This document shows, in pieces, positions 1-8,519 of a stretch of DNA of 14,835 nt. The notes beneath the pieces were generated by a model, which saw nothing but the letters and a program-made list of their open reading frames with translations, had not been told where the DNA came from and did no database searches. The stretch comes from Polyrhizophydium stewartii (taxonomy: Eukaryota; Chytridiomycota; Chytridiomycetes; Rhizophydiales): NCBI GenBank assembly GCA_027604665.1, contig JADGIZ010000376.1, forward strand, positions 1-14,835, read 5' to 3'. How positions within the stretch are numbered: position 1 is the stretch's first letter; each line of letters starts with the position of its first letter. The translations under genes and the position numbers were made by a program.

Positions 1-36
1 ACACGCCGGCGGCACCGCCGGCTCGGCGGGGGCCCG

Positions 37-48
37 CCCCCCCCCCCC
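37..48. repeat. Twelve-base C homopolymer near the left edge
   Basis: An uninterrupted run of 12 C (G on the gene strand) in a very GC-rich stretch that should be intron or downstream exon of the NSRP1-like gene. Its length may be unreliable in the assembly. Confidence 0.8.
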
Positions 49-88
49 ATCTCGAGAGCACCACCCCTTCGTCACCATCCGGCCTCAC

Positions 89-301
89 CCTCGCGCCTGC
101 GCTCCTCGGCCTCGAGCCGCTCCAGCTCCGCCTTGCGCTGCAGATACGCCTCCGTCACAAACATCTCCTTGTCGCCAAACTGCTCGCCCTCGAGCTCGCG
201 CTCGCGCTGGACCTTGCGCTCCTCGGCGCGCTCGAGCTCGATCTTGCGCTTCTCGGCCGCCCGGAGCAGCGCCTCGACGTACCGCGCCTTCTTGCGCCTG
301 C

Positions 302-332
<31 letters not shown>

Positions 333-722
333 GTCGCCGTCGCCGTCGCGCTTCTGCTGCCGCGCAAGCTCGGCCTCCTTGAGCACGTCGTGCGCGCGGT
401 CGTAGTCGAACAGCGTCGGGTCCTGCGCCAGCGCCTGCCGCTGCGCCTCCTCGACCGCGCGGCTCTGCTGCGCCTGCACCGCGCGCAGCTGCGCGTTGAC
501 CCGCCGCTGCTCGAGCTTGCCCGCGGCGCGGTTGCGCTCGCGCTCGGCCGCGCGCTCGGCGTCCGGCGCCGGCGCCTTGGGCCCCGCCGCGGCCGGCGCG
601 GCCGCCGCCTGCGTCGGCGCTGGCGACATGGCGAGCGACTGCGCCGGCGTCGGCTGCGAGCCTGCGACCGCCGACGCCCGCTTCCCGCTGCGCTTGGCGC
701 CGGCCCACCGCAGCTCAGACAT
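89..722 (-). CDS. NSRP1/CCDC55-like nuclear speckle splicing regulator, N-terminal exon (partial)
   Basis: The first 211 residues read from an ATG at 722. Residues from about 125 on match the NSRP1 (CCDC55, DUF2040) N-terminal domain: a DPTLFDYDRAHDVLKEAE block, then KKARYVEALLRAAEKRK, then a charged helix with QREREL and FGDKEMFVTEAY. Family members are nuclear proteins that influence alternative splicing. The exon ends in phase 1 at a GTGAGG donor at 88; without splicing, the frame stops at 72. The remaining exons, including the conserved segment that normally follows, lie beyond the left edge. Between the two conserved blocks is a Gly/Asp run encoded by a triplet repeat at about 300-351. 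The N-terminal 70 residues are Ala/Pro-rich and not recognisable. An in-frame ATG further upstream (near 764) is an alternative start. Family call fairly sure; start and donor are inferred. Confidence 0.78.
300..351. repeat. GCC/GTC triplet repeat encoding Gly/Asp in the NSRP1-like gene
   Basis: An imperfect trinucleotide array. On the coding (minus) strand it reads GAC and GGC codons, giving a flexible Gly/Asp linker of about 17 residues between the two conserved blocks of the domain. Confidence 0.85.
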
Positions 723-813
723 CGCGACCACGCGGTCCGCCGCCCCGTTGTCGACAATCATCGACGACCAGGTCGACGCAAGCACGCTGGCCGAGTCGCC
801 CGCATCACCCGAG

Positions 814-1759
814 TCAGCCGACGCGCTCGCATGGCCGCACTGCCACCTGCCGCCCCGCCGCCGGCACGCTCGGCCAGGCCCCCCTGGCGTAGTCCTGGAT
901 CGCAAACTGCACAAAGAAATAGTCGCCCCAGAACCCAACCAGCGACAGCACCGTCGTCGCCAGGTACACCACCACCGCCAGCGCAATCTTGGCCGCGAAC
1001 CCCGCGATGAACTGCCGAAGCCGCACCCTGTTGCCGCTCGCCTCGCCAGAAAACACGTTGCTGAAGGTCTGCCCCCGCAGCGCCGCACCGCGCCCAGGAC
1101 CGACCCGATGCAGTACCCGCTCAGCCTCTCCGCGCTCGCCACGTCATGCCGGCCAAGACATGCGCGGTCACCTGCACGACGGGCACCACAAAGCAGCACA
1201 GAATGCTGGCGACTGCGGGCTCCTTCGTCAGCCTGGCCAAAGGCCGCCGGCAGTCCGTTCGTGCGCACGACTTACATAGCCCCACATACACAAGCTTTGA
1301 CTTGTCGTTCCAAGTGCGGCTGTAGATCGTCACGCACCAACCGTCTTGGGTCACAAACACATTTTTCAGAACGCCAGACACGACATTGAGCGCAAACGCA
1401 ACGAAGCCCGTCGCGCCAAGCACAACGCGCGCCGCAGTCACCACTGACGCAGGCAGCAGCGCCGTGCCGCGGAAGATGAGGATGCCCGTCGACAGCACCT
1501 GGAACACGTAAAACGACATGTCGCCGACGGCTGACAGCCCGTCGCAGCTCGGGAGCCAGCGCAGCGAGTTCTGCAAGATGAAGACACCGTTGTCGATGGT
1601 ATGGCAGACAGACGCCGTCAACTGCAGCGCGCGAGCCAGAGTCGGGCGGCGCGCAAGCATGGCCAGGTTGTCGAAGCAGTTCTGCACCGATAGGCACATG
1701 AACACCCCGAGCGCATACGCGATCTTGTCGCGCTGTACGAGAAGGTCTTGGTCACACAT
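814..1759 (-). CDS. Multi-pass membrane protein, tandem paralogue A (three exons, 259 aa)
   Basis: Not recognised as a named family. Exons are 1759-1276, 1212-1172 and 1068-814. Introns are 1275-1213 (GTAAGT donor, CTGAC branch, CAG acceptor) and 1171-1069 (GTGACC donor). The model is supported by the neighbour at 2147-3011, whose first two exons have exactly the same lengths (484 and 41 nt) and phases. The protein has about six hydrophobic segments, near residues 13-28, 44-63, 81-103, 109-130, 155-175 and 197-222. Conserved motifs shared with the paralogue are LVQRD near the N-terminus, QNSLRW and SC (71-72), GWC (140-142), KxVYVG (155-160) and GFWG (220-223). There is no cleaved signal peptide by eye. 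The C-terminal tail after residue 235 is longer than in the paralogue and unconserved, so the exact stop usage is less certain. The role is unknown; a plasma-membrane or endomembrane receptor, transporter or scaffold are all possible. Confidence 0.8.
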
Positions 1760-2146
1760 GGCGGCGTCGCGGTGTTTGGGTCGAGCAGGGAGGTGGACTG
1801 GGCGAAGCTTTTTCAAGCAAAGGCGGGCTGGCGTGTTTATCGCGGCTTTTGAGCGAAACGAGTAGCGCTCTGATTTCGCTCGTGCCGATTGCAGGTCAGT
1901 CGCCTTCGAAAATGCATCGGCTGGTTGGCGGTGCAGCCAGTCTGCCGTGAACCGGCCCGGAACGAAGCGAAGAATCCATTTCTGTCGGACCCAGCTCGCG
2001 CTGCTTGGTTGATTCAACTGGAGTTGGCCCCATCCCTATGCGGCACGCCTTCTTTCGTGCTTGATCGGCATCCCGCGGCTCGTCCGCAATTCTCGAAGAC
2101 CATGTTGCGGCCAGTATGCTGCGGGTACACAACACAGTCAGAAAGA
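1760..2146. other. Spacer between the two tandem membrane-protein genes
   Basis: 387 bp containing the 3' end of paralogue B and the promoter of paralogue A. Lower in GC than its surroundings. Frames on both strands are short and unlike any known protein, and I see no repeat or RNA gene. Confidence 0.5.
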
Positions 2147-3011
2147 TTAGGCTCGATAATTTAGGGCAAAGCTCGGCACTTGCATCGAGTAATTCTCCAA
2201 AGCAAACTGCACGTAGAAGCCGCTCCCCCAGAATCCATAAAACGAGAGCAGCACGCTACACAGATTGACCACGACAGCCAATAATATCCTGCACGAAAAG
2301 TCGAGGACGAATCTGCGCATGCGAGTCCTGTTTGGGCTCATGTTTCCGGAACTGAATGCTACCAAGATCTGTCGCATTGTCAAAAACGCTACTGGCGCAT
2401 GCTCAGATTCGGCGCGGGTCTCACATTGACCACCGAGCTAAAGAAGCACAGAAATATGCCCAAATCTGACCAGATTTCTCACGGTTAGTCTGCTGCTGCA
2501 CCTTAGATTCGAGTCTGCGGCACTCACAGATGCCCACGTAGACGATTTTGGCCCGGGTGTTCCAGTTGCGGTCGTACGACACCACGCACCAGCCCAGATC
2601 TGAGACAAGAACTGTCTTGATTGCGCTTGAGTAGATGTTCATGGCCGTCCCAACAATGATCGCAACGGTAAATGCGACTCTCAAGACATGCCCGACGGGA
2701 AAGGGCAGTAGCACTGTGCCGCGCTCCACAAGTACAGCCGTCGCCAGAATCTGGAATATGTAGTACAAGACGTCGTTGCCGGACGAGAGCCACATGCAGC
2801 TGGAGATCCAGCGCAGCGAGTTCTGCACGAGAAACAGCGAGGTGTGCAGCGCCTGGCACAGCGAAGCGACCGCGAGTGCGACCCGCCCTGGGGAGTGCGA
2901 GCGGATCAGCTGCTCGGCGTTTTTGGCCAGATTCTGCACCGAGAGGCACAGCAGAACGCCGAGCGAATAGGCGATGTTGTCGCGCTGCACGAGCTGGTCT
3001 CCGTCGCACAT
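2147..3011 (-). CDS. Multi-pass membrane protein, tandem paralogue B (three exons, 248 aa)
   Basis: Not recognised as a named family. Exons are 3011-2528, 2465-2425 and 2368-2147. Introns are 2527-2466 (GTGAGT donor, CTAAC branch, CAG acceptor) and 2424-2369 (GTGAGA donor, TTGAC branch, CAG acceptor). The spliced product aligns with paralogue A without a gap over residues 1-235, about 46% identical by hand count, which is strong evidence that both are real genes. Hydrophobic segments lie at the same places (about 13-28, 44-63, 82-103, 110-127, 156-174, 198-222). Invariant features include MCDxDxLVQRD at the start, QNSLRW, the Cys at 72 and 142, RxWN (148-151), KxVYVG, FxxGFWG near the end and VQFA. 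The gene is divergent from the SQ-rich gene across only 98 bp, so they may share a promoter. Function unknown. Confidence 0.82.
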
Positions 3012-3109
3012 GCCGAGTCGCGAACAGGTTGCGTCTGGCGCAAGGTGCCGCGAATCAGCGCCAAGCGAATGAGAAGGTCGGTTGCGATTCCGAATCCGTT
3101 TCTCGCCAA
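3012..3109. promoter_or_regulatory. Short divergent promoter region
   Basis: 98 bp separate the start codons of membrane paralogue B (minus) and the SQ-rich gene (plus). Both start codons are well supported, so both promoters must fit here or extend into coding sequence. No TATA-like element is visible. Confidence 0.5.
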
Positions 3110-6029
3110 ATGTCGCAACAGCTGGCCTCGGGCCGCCTCCTCGCGCGCAGCGAGGCGCGCCGGCCGTACGGCCACCATGTGTGGGCGCTCGACAGCCGGG
3201 CGTACTTGGTGCTGGACACACTGTTCGCGGCGCAGCTGCCCCCGCTGTCTGAAACCGGGGTGCTGTCGACGCCGGCCCGCACCGTCGTGCGCTCGGAGCT
3301 CACGCGGTCGGACAGCTCCAACATCACCCTCGGACACGAGGCGCTGCGCATGCTTGCAAGTGGGTCTTGCCGCCCAGGCCCCACACCCGCATGTGCCTCT
3401 GCTGCGCGCAGCCGCGCTGTCGCCTGCGCCGCGCATGCTGCACGGCACGCAGGCGCGCGAGCTGACGCCGTCGCCTTCAGCCGATCCTTTCCTCTGGGGC
3501 GTTGTCGACGACCCAAGCAGCGTGCCCGCGCCGATGCTGCAGCGCCTGCTGCTCGTGCTGCTCGGGAGCTACGCCATCGAGGCATGCAATTATGCTCTAG
3601 TTGGCGAAAGCGGCGACGGCAGCCAAACCTCACCCGAGGTCGGTGCCCTCCCGCCCGCCACCCGCGACTCCGTGTTCCCGATGCTTAACTGCCACACCAC
3701 CTTGGACAGACCCAGGAAAAGCAGCTCGGCAGGCTCTACGCGATGCGAGACATCCTCGAGGACCATCTCGAAGTGCATCCCGCCTGCATCGACCCCTACC
3801 TCGAGCTCGTGCTTGATCTGCGCACTCAGATCTTTGTGGCCTGCAACAACCTCCAGCCCGATGCCGAGCTGCACTTGAGGAACCTTGATGGGCCGCTCGC
3901 CAGTCGGGCTCACTGCTTCACGTCAGAGCACGCCACGCAGTTTAAACGCATGGCTGCCGAGCGGAGTAAGGCGGTGCGTAGCTGCCGCGCTCGCCTGGGG
4001 GAGAACCGCTTGGGGTTCTGACACTCGCCATCTGCTCGCCCTGTCTCAGATCCATCAAGAGCTCGAGTCGACCGACGGCGAGCTGTCTGTGAGAGGCGCC
4101 CAGGACTTCGTTGGCTTTTCCACGGACCTTGCCGTCTTCATCGCCGTGCACGGCTCGTTCCTCAAACGGCAATATCCGCCTCTGCGGGTGCGAGACCTCG
4201 CCCGTCACGCCGAGAAAAACAACCGCGTGGCAAGGTGGTTCGTGTACCGTGACGAGCCCGCGTTCTCTGACCGCGACCAAGACGACGACGGAAACCGTGG
4301 CAGCGATAGCGATGATCAAGACGCTCGCGACGGCCCGAGTACCCGAAGCTCGCAGGCTCGCACTCAAATCGCCCGCAACAGCCAGGCTAGAGACGGCGAC
4401 GCCAGCCACCGCCAACCAGAACAGCTTCCCAACGGCACTGGCGTCGTTTCCCCCAACCGCAGCGTCGCCGGAAGGCATCCAAGCCCGCCGCAGAAGCGAC
4501 GTCGCGCACTCCCAGAGACGATCGTTGGCACTCTGCCGCAGCCAAACAATCGTCTCCCGCGCAGCAACGGCATTTCGCGCATCTCGCCAGGTCCGCGGTC
4601 CGAGCATTCGTCCGACAGCGAACATCAACCGTTTGTCAAGGTCGAGGGCGACGCAGGAGGATCTGGCAACGCAGATCATCATCGGCGCGGCTCGACCAGT
4701 CACCGGGAAACGAGCGATGTTGACCAGAACGTGCCGCTCTCGTACATGCGTCGCTGGATTCGAGATCTGGAAATGTCACCCGATCTGGCCTCGCAGCCGC
4801 TACCATCTCAGCAGCGCGAGCGGACCTCGCAACAAACTCGCAGCTCGCAGCAGCCCCGCCGCTCGCAGGAGCCTCGCCGCTCGCAAGAGCCTCGCCGCTC
4901 GCAGCCTCTAAGCGCACAGACACGCGACACAGCGCAAGTTCCCTCGCAGTACCCTCTGCCGTCGCAGATGTCGCCCGGCCCTCAGCAAGCATCTGCATTT
5001 AGTCGACCCCAGCGCTCGAAACGCGCCCGCTCGCCGTCGCCGTCTATCTACTCAGCGAGTCGCCGAGCGCCGGGTTCGGTCCCCTCTGCGAACGACGATC
5101 GCGAGAGGCGTGCATCGCTGCACAGCTTGCCGCCAACTGCAGACGTCTTCCGTCGAACTTCAACACTCGTCTCGGGGCAGTACGGCCAAGAGCTTCACCA
5201 GCTCGAGACCGAGCTCCGCGATATCGAGGCTCGCCGCAGCGAGATCATTGCGCGCGTTCTCGAGATCATGCATCGAGCAGCCCAGGCTTCGGACGCCGGT
5301 GATTCGCGCGCTTCCGGAGACAACGAGGCACCAAGCGGCGACCAGGGCCAGATGAACCCCGATTCCGATCGATCGGCGGGGCCGGCCTCTGGTGGCGATG
5401 ACGCTGCCGCCGGACAGGTGCCTATTGCAGATTCCGAAGCAGGCGGTTCGGAGCAACCGCACGACGCCGGCGAAGCCAGCCTCCAGAGGTCCCAAGAGGA
5501 TGCTGTTAGCGTCAGCGTCGACAGCGAAGACGAGCTGCTTCCAGAAATGCCCAGTGAGGCGGCTCTCCCGTCAGCCGCAGAGCTTTCTGTGCAGGAGGTT
5601 GGCGCGTCGTCAAGCGAGGTTGCTGCGGCGGAAGCCGAAGACGCCGATGGTGCTACTCAAGGAGACGGCATTGAGCGCGGCACCGTCGAGTCCAGCGAGC
5701 CGCCTGCTTTCGATGTGCTCGCCAACGGTGACGCCGAGCAGCAAGGCGGCGGTGTGCCGAGTGCTCAGTCTCAAACGCCGATCCAGCACAACAGTCTTGA
5801 CACTTCCAGCCAACGAAGCCAAGAGAATGTTGCACCCAGCCAGGGAATCGCAACTGAGATGGCCGAGAACGAATGGCTTGTCGCCGCAATCTGGCGGCAC
5901 AACGGCGTCGCGCAGCACATCATGAAAGATTTTCGCGATCCAAAGCACGGCTTCAAGCACCTCGGGAACAACAAAATGCGTAACCGAATCATGGCCATCA
6001 AGGAGAGCATCAACTTTGTGAGGCGTTAG
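3110..6029 (+). CDS. SQ/TQ-cluster protein with Myb-like C-terminus, possible telomere or DNA-damage factor (four exons, 906 aa)
   Basis: Exons are 3110-3359, 3412-3638, 3710-3973 and 4050-6029. Donors are GTGGGT, GTCGGT and GTGCGT; intron 2 has a CTTAAC and intron 3 a CTGAC branch site; all phases join in frame. Residues 1 to about 330 look folded and mainly helical, for example around RTQIFVACNNLQPDAELHL. Residues 335-850 are low-complexity, rich in Ser, Gln, Arg and acidic residues, with a dense SQ/TQ cluster at about 490-555 (nine or so sites) and more sites towards the C-terminus. A short coiled coil lies near 625-660 (ELHQLETELRDIEARRSEII). The last 55 residues (ENEWLVAAIWRHNG, then GNNKMRNRIMAIK) have the spacing of a Myb/SANT or telobox domain. 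An N-terminal helical domain, a linker and a C-terminal Myb is the layout of TRF-type telomere proteins, but this is inference. An alternative is a checkpoint mediator. AATAAA follows at 6063. Confidence 0.8.
4857..4908 (+). repeat. 18-bp tandem repeat in the SQ cluster
   Basis: Two full copies (4857-4874 and 4875-4892) and one partial copy of CGCCGCTCGCARGAGCCT encode Arg-Arg-Ser-Gln-Glu-Pro. The only difference between the two full copies is a synonymous CAG/CAA. Each unit carries one SQ site, so copy-number change would alter the number of potential PIKK (ATM/ATR/Tel1) phosphorylation sites. Confidence 0.9.
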
Positions 6030-6062
6030 GTTCCGCTTGACGACCTCACCAGCGGAGCGTCG

Positions 6063-6068
6063 AATAAA
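6063..6068 (+). promoter_or_regulatory. Polyadenylation signal AATAAA for the SQ-rich gene
   Basis: A perfect AATAAA lies 33 nt after the stop codon of the gene at 3110-6029, on the same strand, and just before a CA repeat. The convergent PPR gene stops at 6131, so the two 3' ends must lie within about 100 bp or overlap. Confidence 0.6.
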
Positions 6069-6076
6069 GCAATCGG

Positions 6077-6098
6077 ACACACACACACGCACACACAG
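6077..6098. repeat. CA/TG dinucleotide repeat between convergent genes
   Basis: About eleven CA units with one GC interruption, located in the 101-bp gap between the stop codon of the SQ-rich gene (plus) and that of the PPR gene (minus). It would be in the 3' UTR of the plus gene as CA and probably of the minus gene as UG. Confidence 0.9.
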
Positions 6099-6130
6099 CC
6101 ATCGGAAGCCACAGTGGCTGTATTGCATCG

Positions 6131-7876
6131 TCACTGAGCCGGGATGAGTGCAACGGCCGAAGCCGTTTTAATGCTCGGGCGGAACCCGCGCAGGGTAAGC
6201 AGGTCGTAGAGTGCCAGCGCGAGCACATTGTCGCCAAGACGAATGTTCATCATCACGACCTCTTCAACGGCCAACCGCTCCGGAGACGCGGTGCGCGCAG
6301 TCATGGCGAGTGTCGCATGCGCCTTGTCACGCAGGCCGGCACGGGCGTACATGCGGATCATGCGCGTAAACGTTGATTGCAGAGGATACGTGCCGGGCCT
6401 GCCGTCGCACACAAACGGTACGTCGGGGCCAAAGGCACTCTGGAGTGCGGCGCGCTGTCTCGTGCGGTTCCTGGACATGAAGTACATCTGCGTGTTCGAA
6501 CGCGCCGTTGTGGTGACGGCTCCCTTGAGGATTTCAAGGTCCTGGCTCGAAATCTTGAGTCTGCGCCATGAGTCGAGCTCGGGCGGCGTGGCCCTCCACG
6601 ATACAGCAACCTGACCACGTCCAGCAAGCTCCCACGAGCTGCAGAGCTCGAGAAGCTCGGCCCAGTACTGCTCTGCCCGCGGCAAGTCGCCCGCGGCCTC
6701 GCACGCCTCGATGATGGCGTCGTAGACGTACTGGTCGGGCTGGAGCCTCGCGATGGATTCTGGCACAAAGCTGGAGTCGCCGTCAATCATTGTATCGGTT
6801 GCTGCGGGCGAGGAGCCAGCCCGGATGCTCTCAAAGTAAGAAACCACGGCGTCGAGGTCTTTTCGGAAGCCATGCATACGGATGACTGCGCTGTGGATCG
6901 CACTAGGCACCTTCAAGTGGGGCATCTCGTCCAACTTGCTCTTGAGCGCTTGGTACAAGCGCATCGCCCCTTGTGTGTCGCCCTTGCGCGCATATGCGTC
7001 GATCATAATCGCCCATGCGTCCATGTTGACGTACCGCGACGCAGGGTGCATCTCAATACACTGGACCCAGGTTTGCATCAGCTTCTCGAGCTTGCCCAGG
7101 CGGGCGTAGAGCATCATCAACAAGTTGAATGATGTGACGTCGATGCGCAGATGACCGTGGTGCCGCGCCGCGCCATCAATCTGCGATTTCTCGGATCCAG
7201 ACCGCGTGGGCTTGGCTCGTGAACGCTTGGCCATCTGCTGCATCGTCTCGAGCATCTTGTCCTCGTTGAGGTTGGCGAGATAGATTGTGAGCAGCGAGTG
7301 GTAATTGCGGATGTCGAGATCGTGGCCGTCTTCGCGCATCTTCGCAATGACCGTAGGGGCTTGGTTCTGGGCGACGCTCGGCAGCGGTTGCTTCGTGAGG
7401 AAGACGAGCATTGCCGAGTGTTCGTCGTGCGACAGCCCCGCGGGCATCGGCAGCATGCGGTAGATGAACCACGCCTCGCGAAGGCGGAAACCGGCGATGG
7501 CGAGACGGAGCTTCTCGGACGTCACGGGCAAGTTGTAGCGGCGCCGTGTGGTGATGCGAGGAGCAGAAAACGGACCCAGGTCGCCGAGCAGGTCGCCCAC
7601 AGACGTGTCCTGTGCGCCGGCGTCGGCGTCGTCGTCGACCTCGTCGCCGCGCAAGTGAAGCGGATTTTGTTGTCCTTCGAGGCCGGGTTCCAGCGACGCA
7701 TCCCAGTGTGCCGCCCGCGCCGGCGCAGAGCGCATGTGCGTGCACGGTCCTGAAGCCGGGCCGCCCGCGCGCGCTTGCGCGGCAGCCGCGGACGACTGCG
7801 CGGCAGGCACGGCACGCAGCCCCGCTGAATGCTGTCGCCGCAGCGACGTCGCCAGAAGGGATCTCGTCAGGTGCAT
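6131..7876 (-). CDS. Pentatricopeptide-repeat protein, mitochondrial (581 aa, single exon)
   Basis: An uninterrupted frame from ATG at 7876. The N-terminus (MHLTRSLLATSLRRQHSAGL) is rich in Arg, Ser, Leu and Ala without acidic residues for over 50 residues, as in mitochondrial presequences. Degenerate PPR-type helical pairs are visible near residues 187-220 (RNYHSLLTIYLANLNEDKML), 246-280 (VTSFNLLMMLYARLGKLEKL), 284-318 (MDAWAIMIDAYARKGDTQGA), 323-353, 380-412 (DQYVYDAIIEACEAAGDLPR) and 498-530 (PLQSTFTRMIRMYARAGLRD). The 412-498 stretch is a non-repeat insert. PPR proteins bind organellar RNA and act in processing, stability or translation; the specific target cannot be read from this sequence. 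The gene lies 134 bp downstream of the Naa38-like gene on the same strand and is convergent with the SQ-rich gene. Confidence 0.88.
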   Translation of the reverse strand: MHLTRSLLATSLRRQHSAGLRAVPAAQSSAAAAQARAGGPASGPCTHMRSAPARAAHWDASLEPGLEGQQNPLHLRGDEVDDDADAGAQDTSVGDLLGDLGPFSAPRITTRRRYNLPVTSEKLRLAIAGFRLREAWFIYRMLPMPAGLSHDEHSAMLVFLTKQPLPSVAQNQAPTVIAKMREDGHDLDIRNYHSLLTIYLANLNEDKMLETMQQMAKRSRAKPTRSGSEKSQIDGAARHHGHLRIDVTSFNLLMMLYARLGKLEKLMQTWVQCIEMHPASRYVNMDAWAIMIDAYARKGDTQGAMRLYQALKSKLDEMPHLKVPSAIHSAVIRMHGFRKDLDAVVSYFESIRAGSSPAATDTMIDGDSSFVPESIARLQPDQYVYDAIIEACEAAGDLPRAEQYWAELLELCSSWELAGRGQVAVSWRATPPELDSWRRLKISSQDLEILKGAVTTTARSNTQMYFMSRNRTRQRAALQSAFGPDVPFVCDGRPGTYPLQSTFTRMIRMYARAGLRDKAHATLAMTARTASPERLAVEEVVMMNIRLGDNVLALALYDLLTLRGFRPSIKTASAVALIPAQ

Positions 7877-8010
7877 CTCGAGTTGCAGCAGAAACCCGAC
7901 ACCTGCGACAGCCGCACAATGCCAACGCCGGTGGCCAGAGCCGGATGGCGCAGAGGCCTAGACGACTTCATTCACACACGGGCGGCGCATTGGCGGCCTG
8001 ATCCGCCCGC

Positions 8011-8410
8011 TCAATAGGTCTCCATCTCAGCCTTGACGAGCACATTGCCGGTTATCAGCACATCGCCAACGTATCGCCGCCCCTTCAACTTGCCCGCTGC
8101 GTGCCCCGCGACGCCCAGGCCGCACCCAAGTCAGGATCACCGTACCGTGCGTCAGCCGGTGCAGAATGGTGAAGCGCAACGGCGAGCAGCGGCACCCACT
8201 CGGCGGGAACTCCTCGGTCGCGCTGAGGATCATGCTGCCGCTGTTGTCGAGGCACACAAAGAAGCCGACAAACACCCGGCCGTCGGTCGTGGTCACCCGG
8301 GCCTTGCGGTTCAGCAAAGCCTTGAGCCGCTCCTTGCTGCCCGTTTCGCTGCCATCTGCGGCCAGCCCGAGCCCCTCGGCGGCAGCCACCAGGGCCGGCT
8401 GTTCGTCCAT
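8011..8410 (-). CDS. NAA38: Naa38/LSMD1-like auxiliary subunit of NatC N-terminal acetyltransferase (two exons, 98 aa)
   Basis: Exons are 8410-8200 and 8096-8011; the intron 8199-8097 has a GTGGGT donor, CTGAC branch site and CAG acceptor. Exon 1 carries an LSM fold start: LKALLNRKARVTTTDGR, then FVGFFVCLDNSGSMIL and EEF, matching the Sm1 motif of Naa38 (Mak31/LSMD1). Exon 2 supplies the Sm2-like strand pair RRYVGDVLITGNVLVKAEME, matching the RVLG..MVPG.H.V end of animal Naa38. Length fits the family (about 80-130 aa). Naa38 works with catalytic Naa30 and Naa35 at ribosomes to acetylate nascent N-termini starting with Met followed by a hydrophobic residue. The start is the only plausible ATG; the frame upstream of it has no ATG before a stop. 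A generic LSm protein is the alternative, but the VCLDNSGSMIL core favours Naa38. Confidence 0.85.
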
Positions 8411-8519
8411 GCACGCCGTTGCTAGGGGCCGAGGCAAAACGAAAGTCGCCCACCCTCGTCAACCCAAGTCGGCGGTGTCTGGCACAGAGCACGCTTGGCC
8501 ACATCAGCCGTCATGTGGT

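Noticed and set aside
723..1268. Upstream extension of the long minus frame that contains the NSRP1-like exon
   Set aside because: It has no conserved sequence, overlaps exons 2 and 3 of membrane paralogue A in another frame, and its opening Met is not needed; the ATG at 722 or 764 is more plausible.
496..1389. A 297-codon plus-strand frame
   Set aside because: It is antisense to the NSRP1-like gene and membrane paralogue A and has a low-complexity Arg/Pro/Ser composition.
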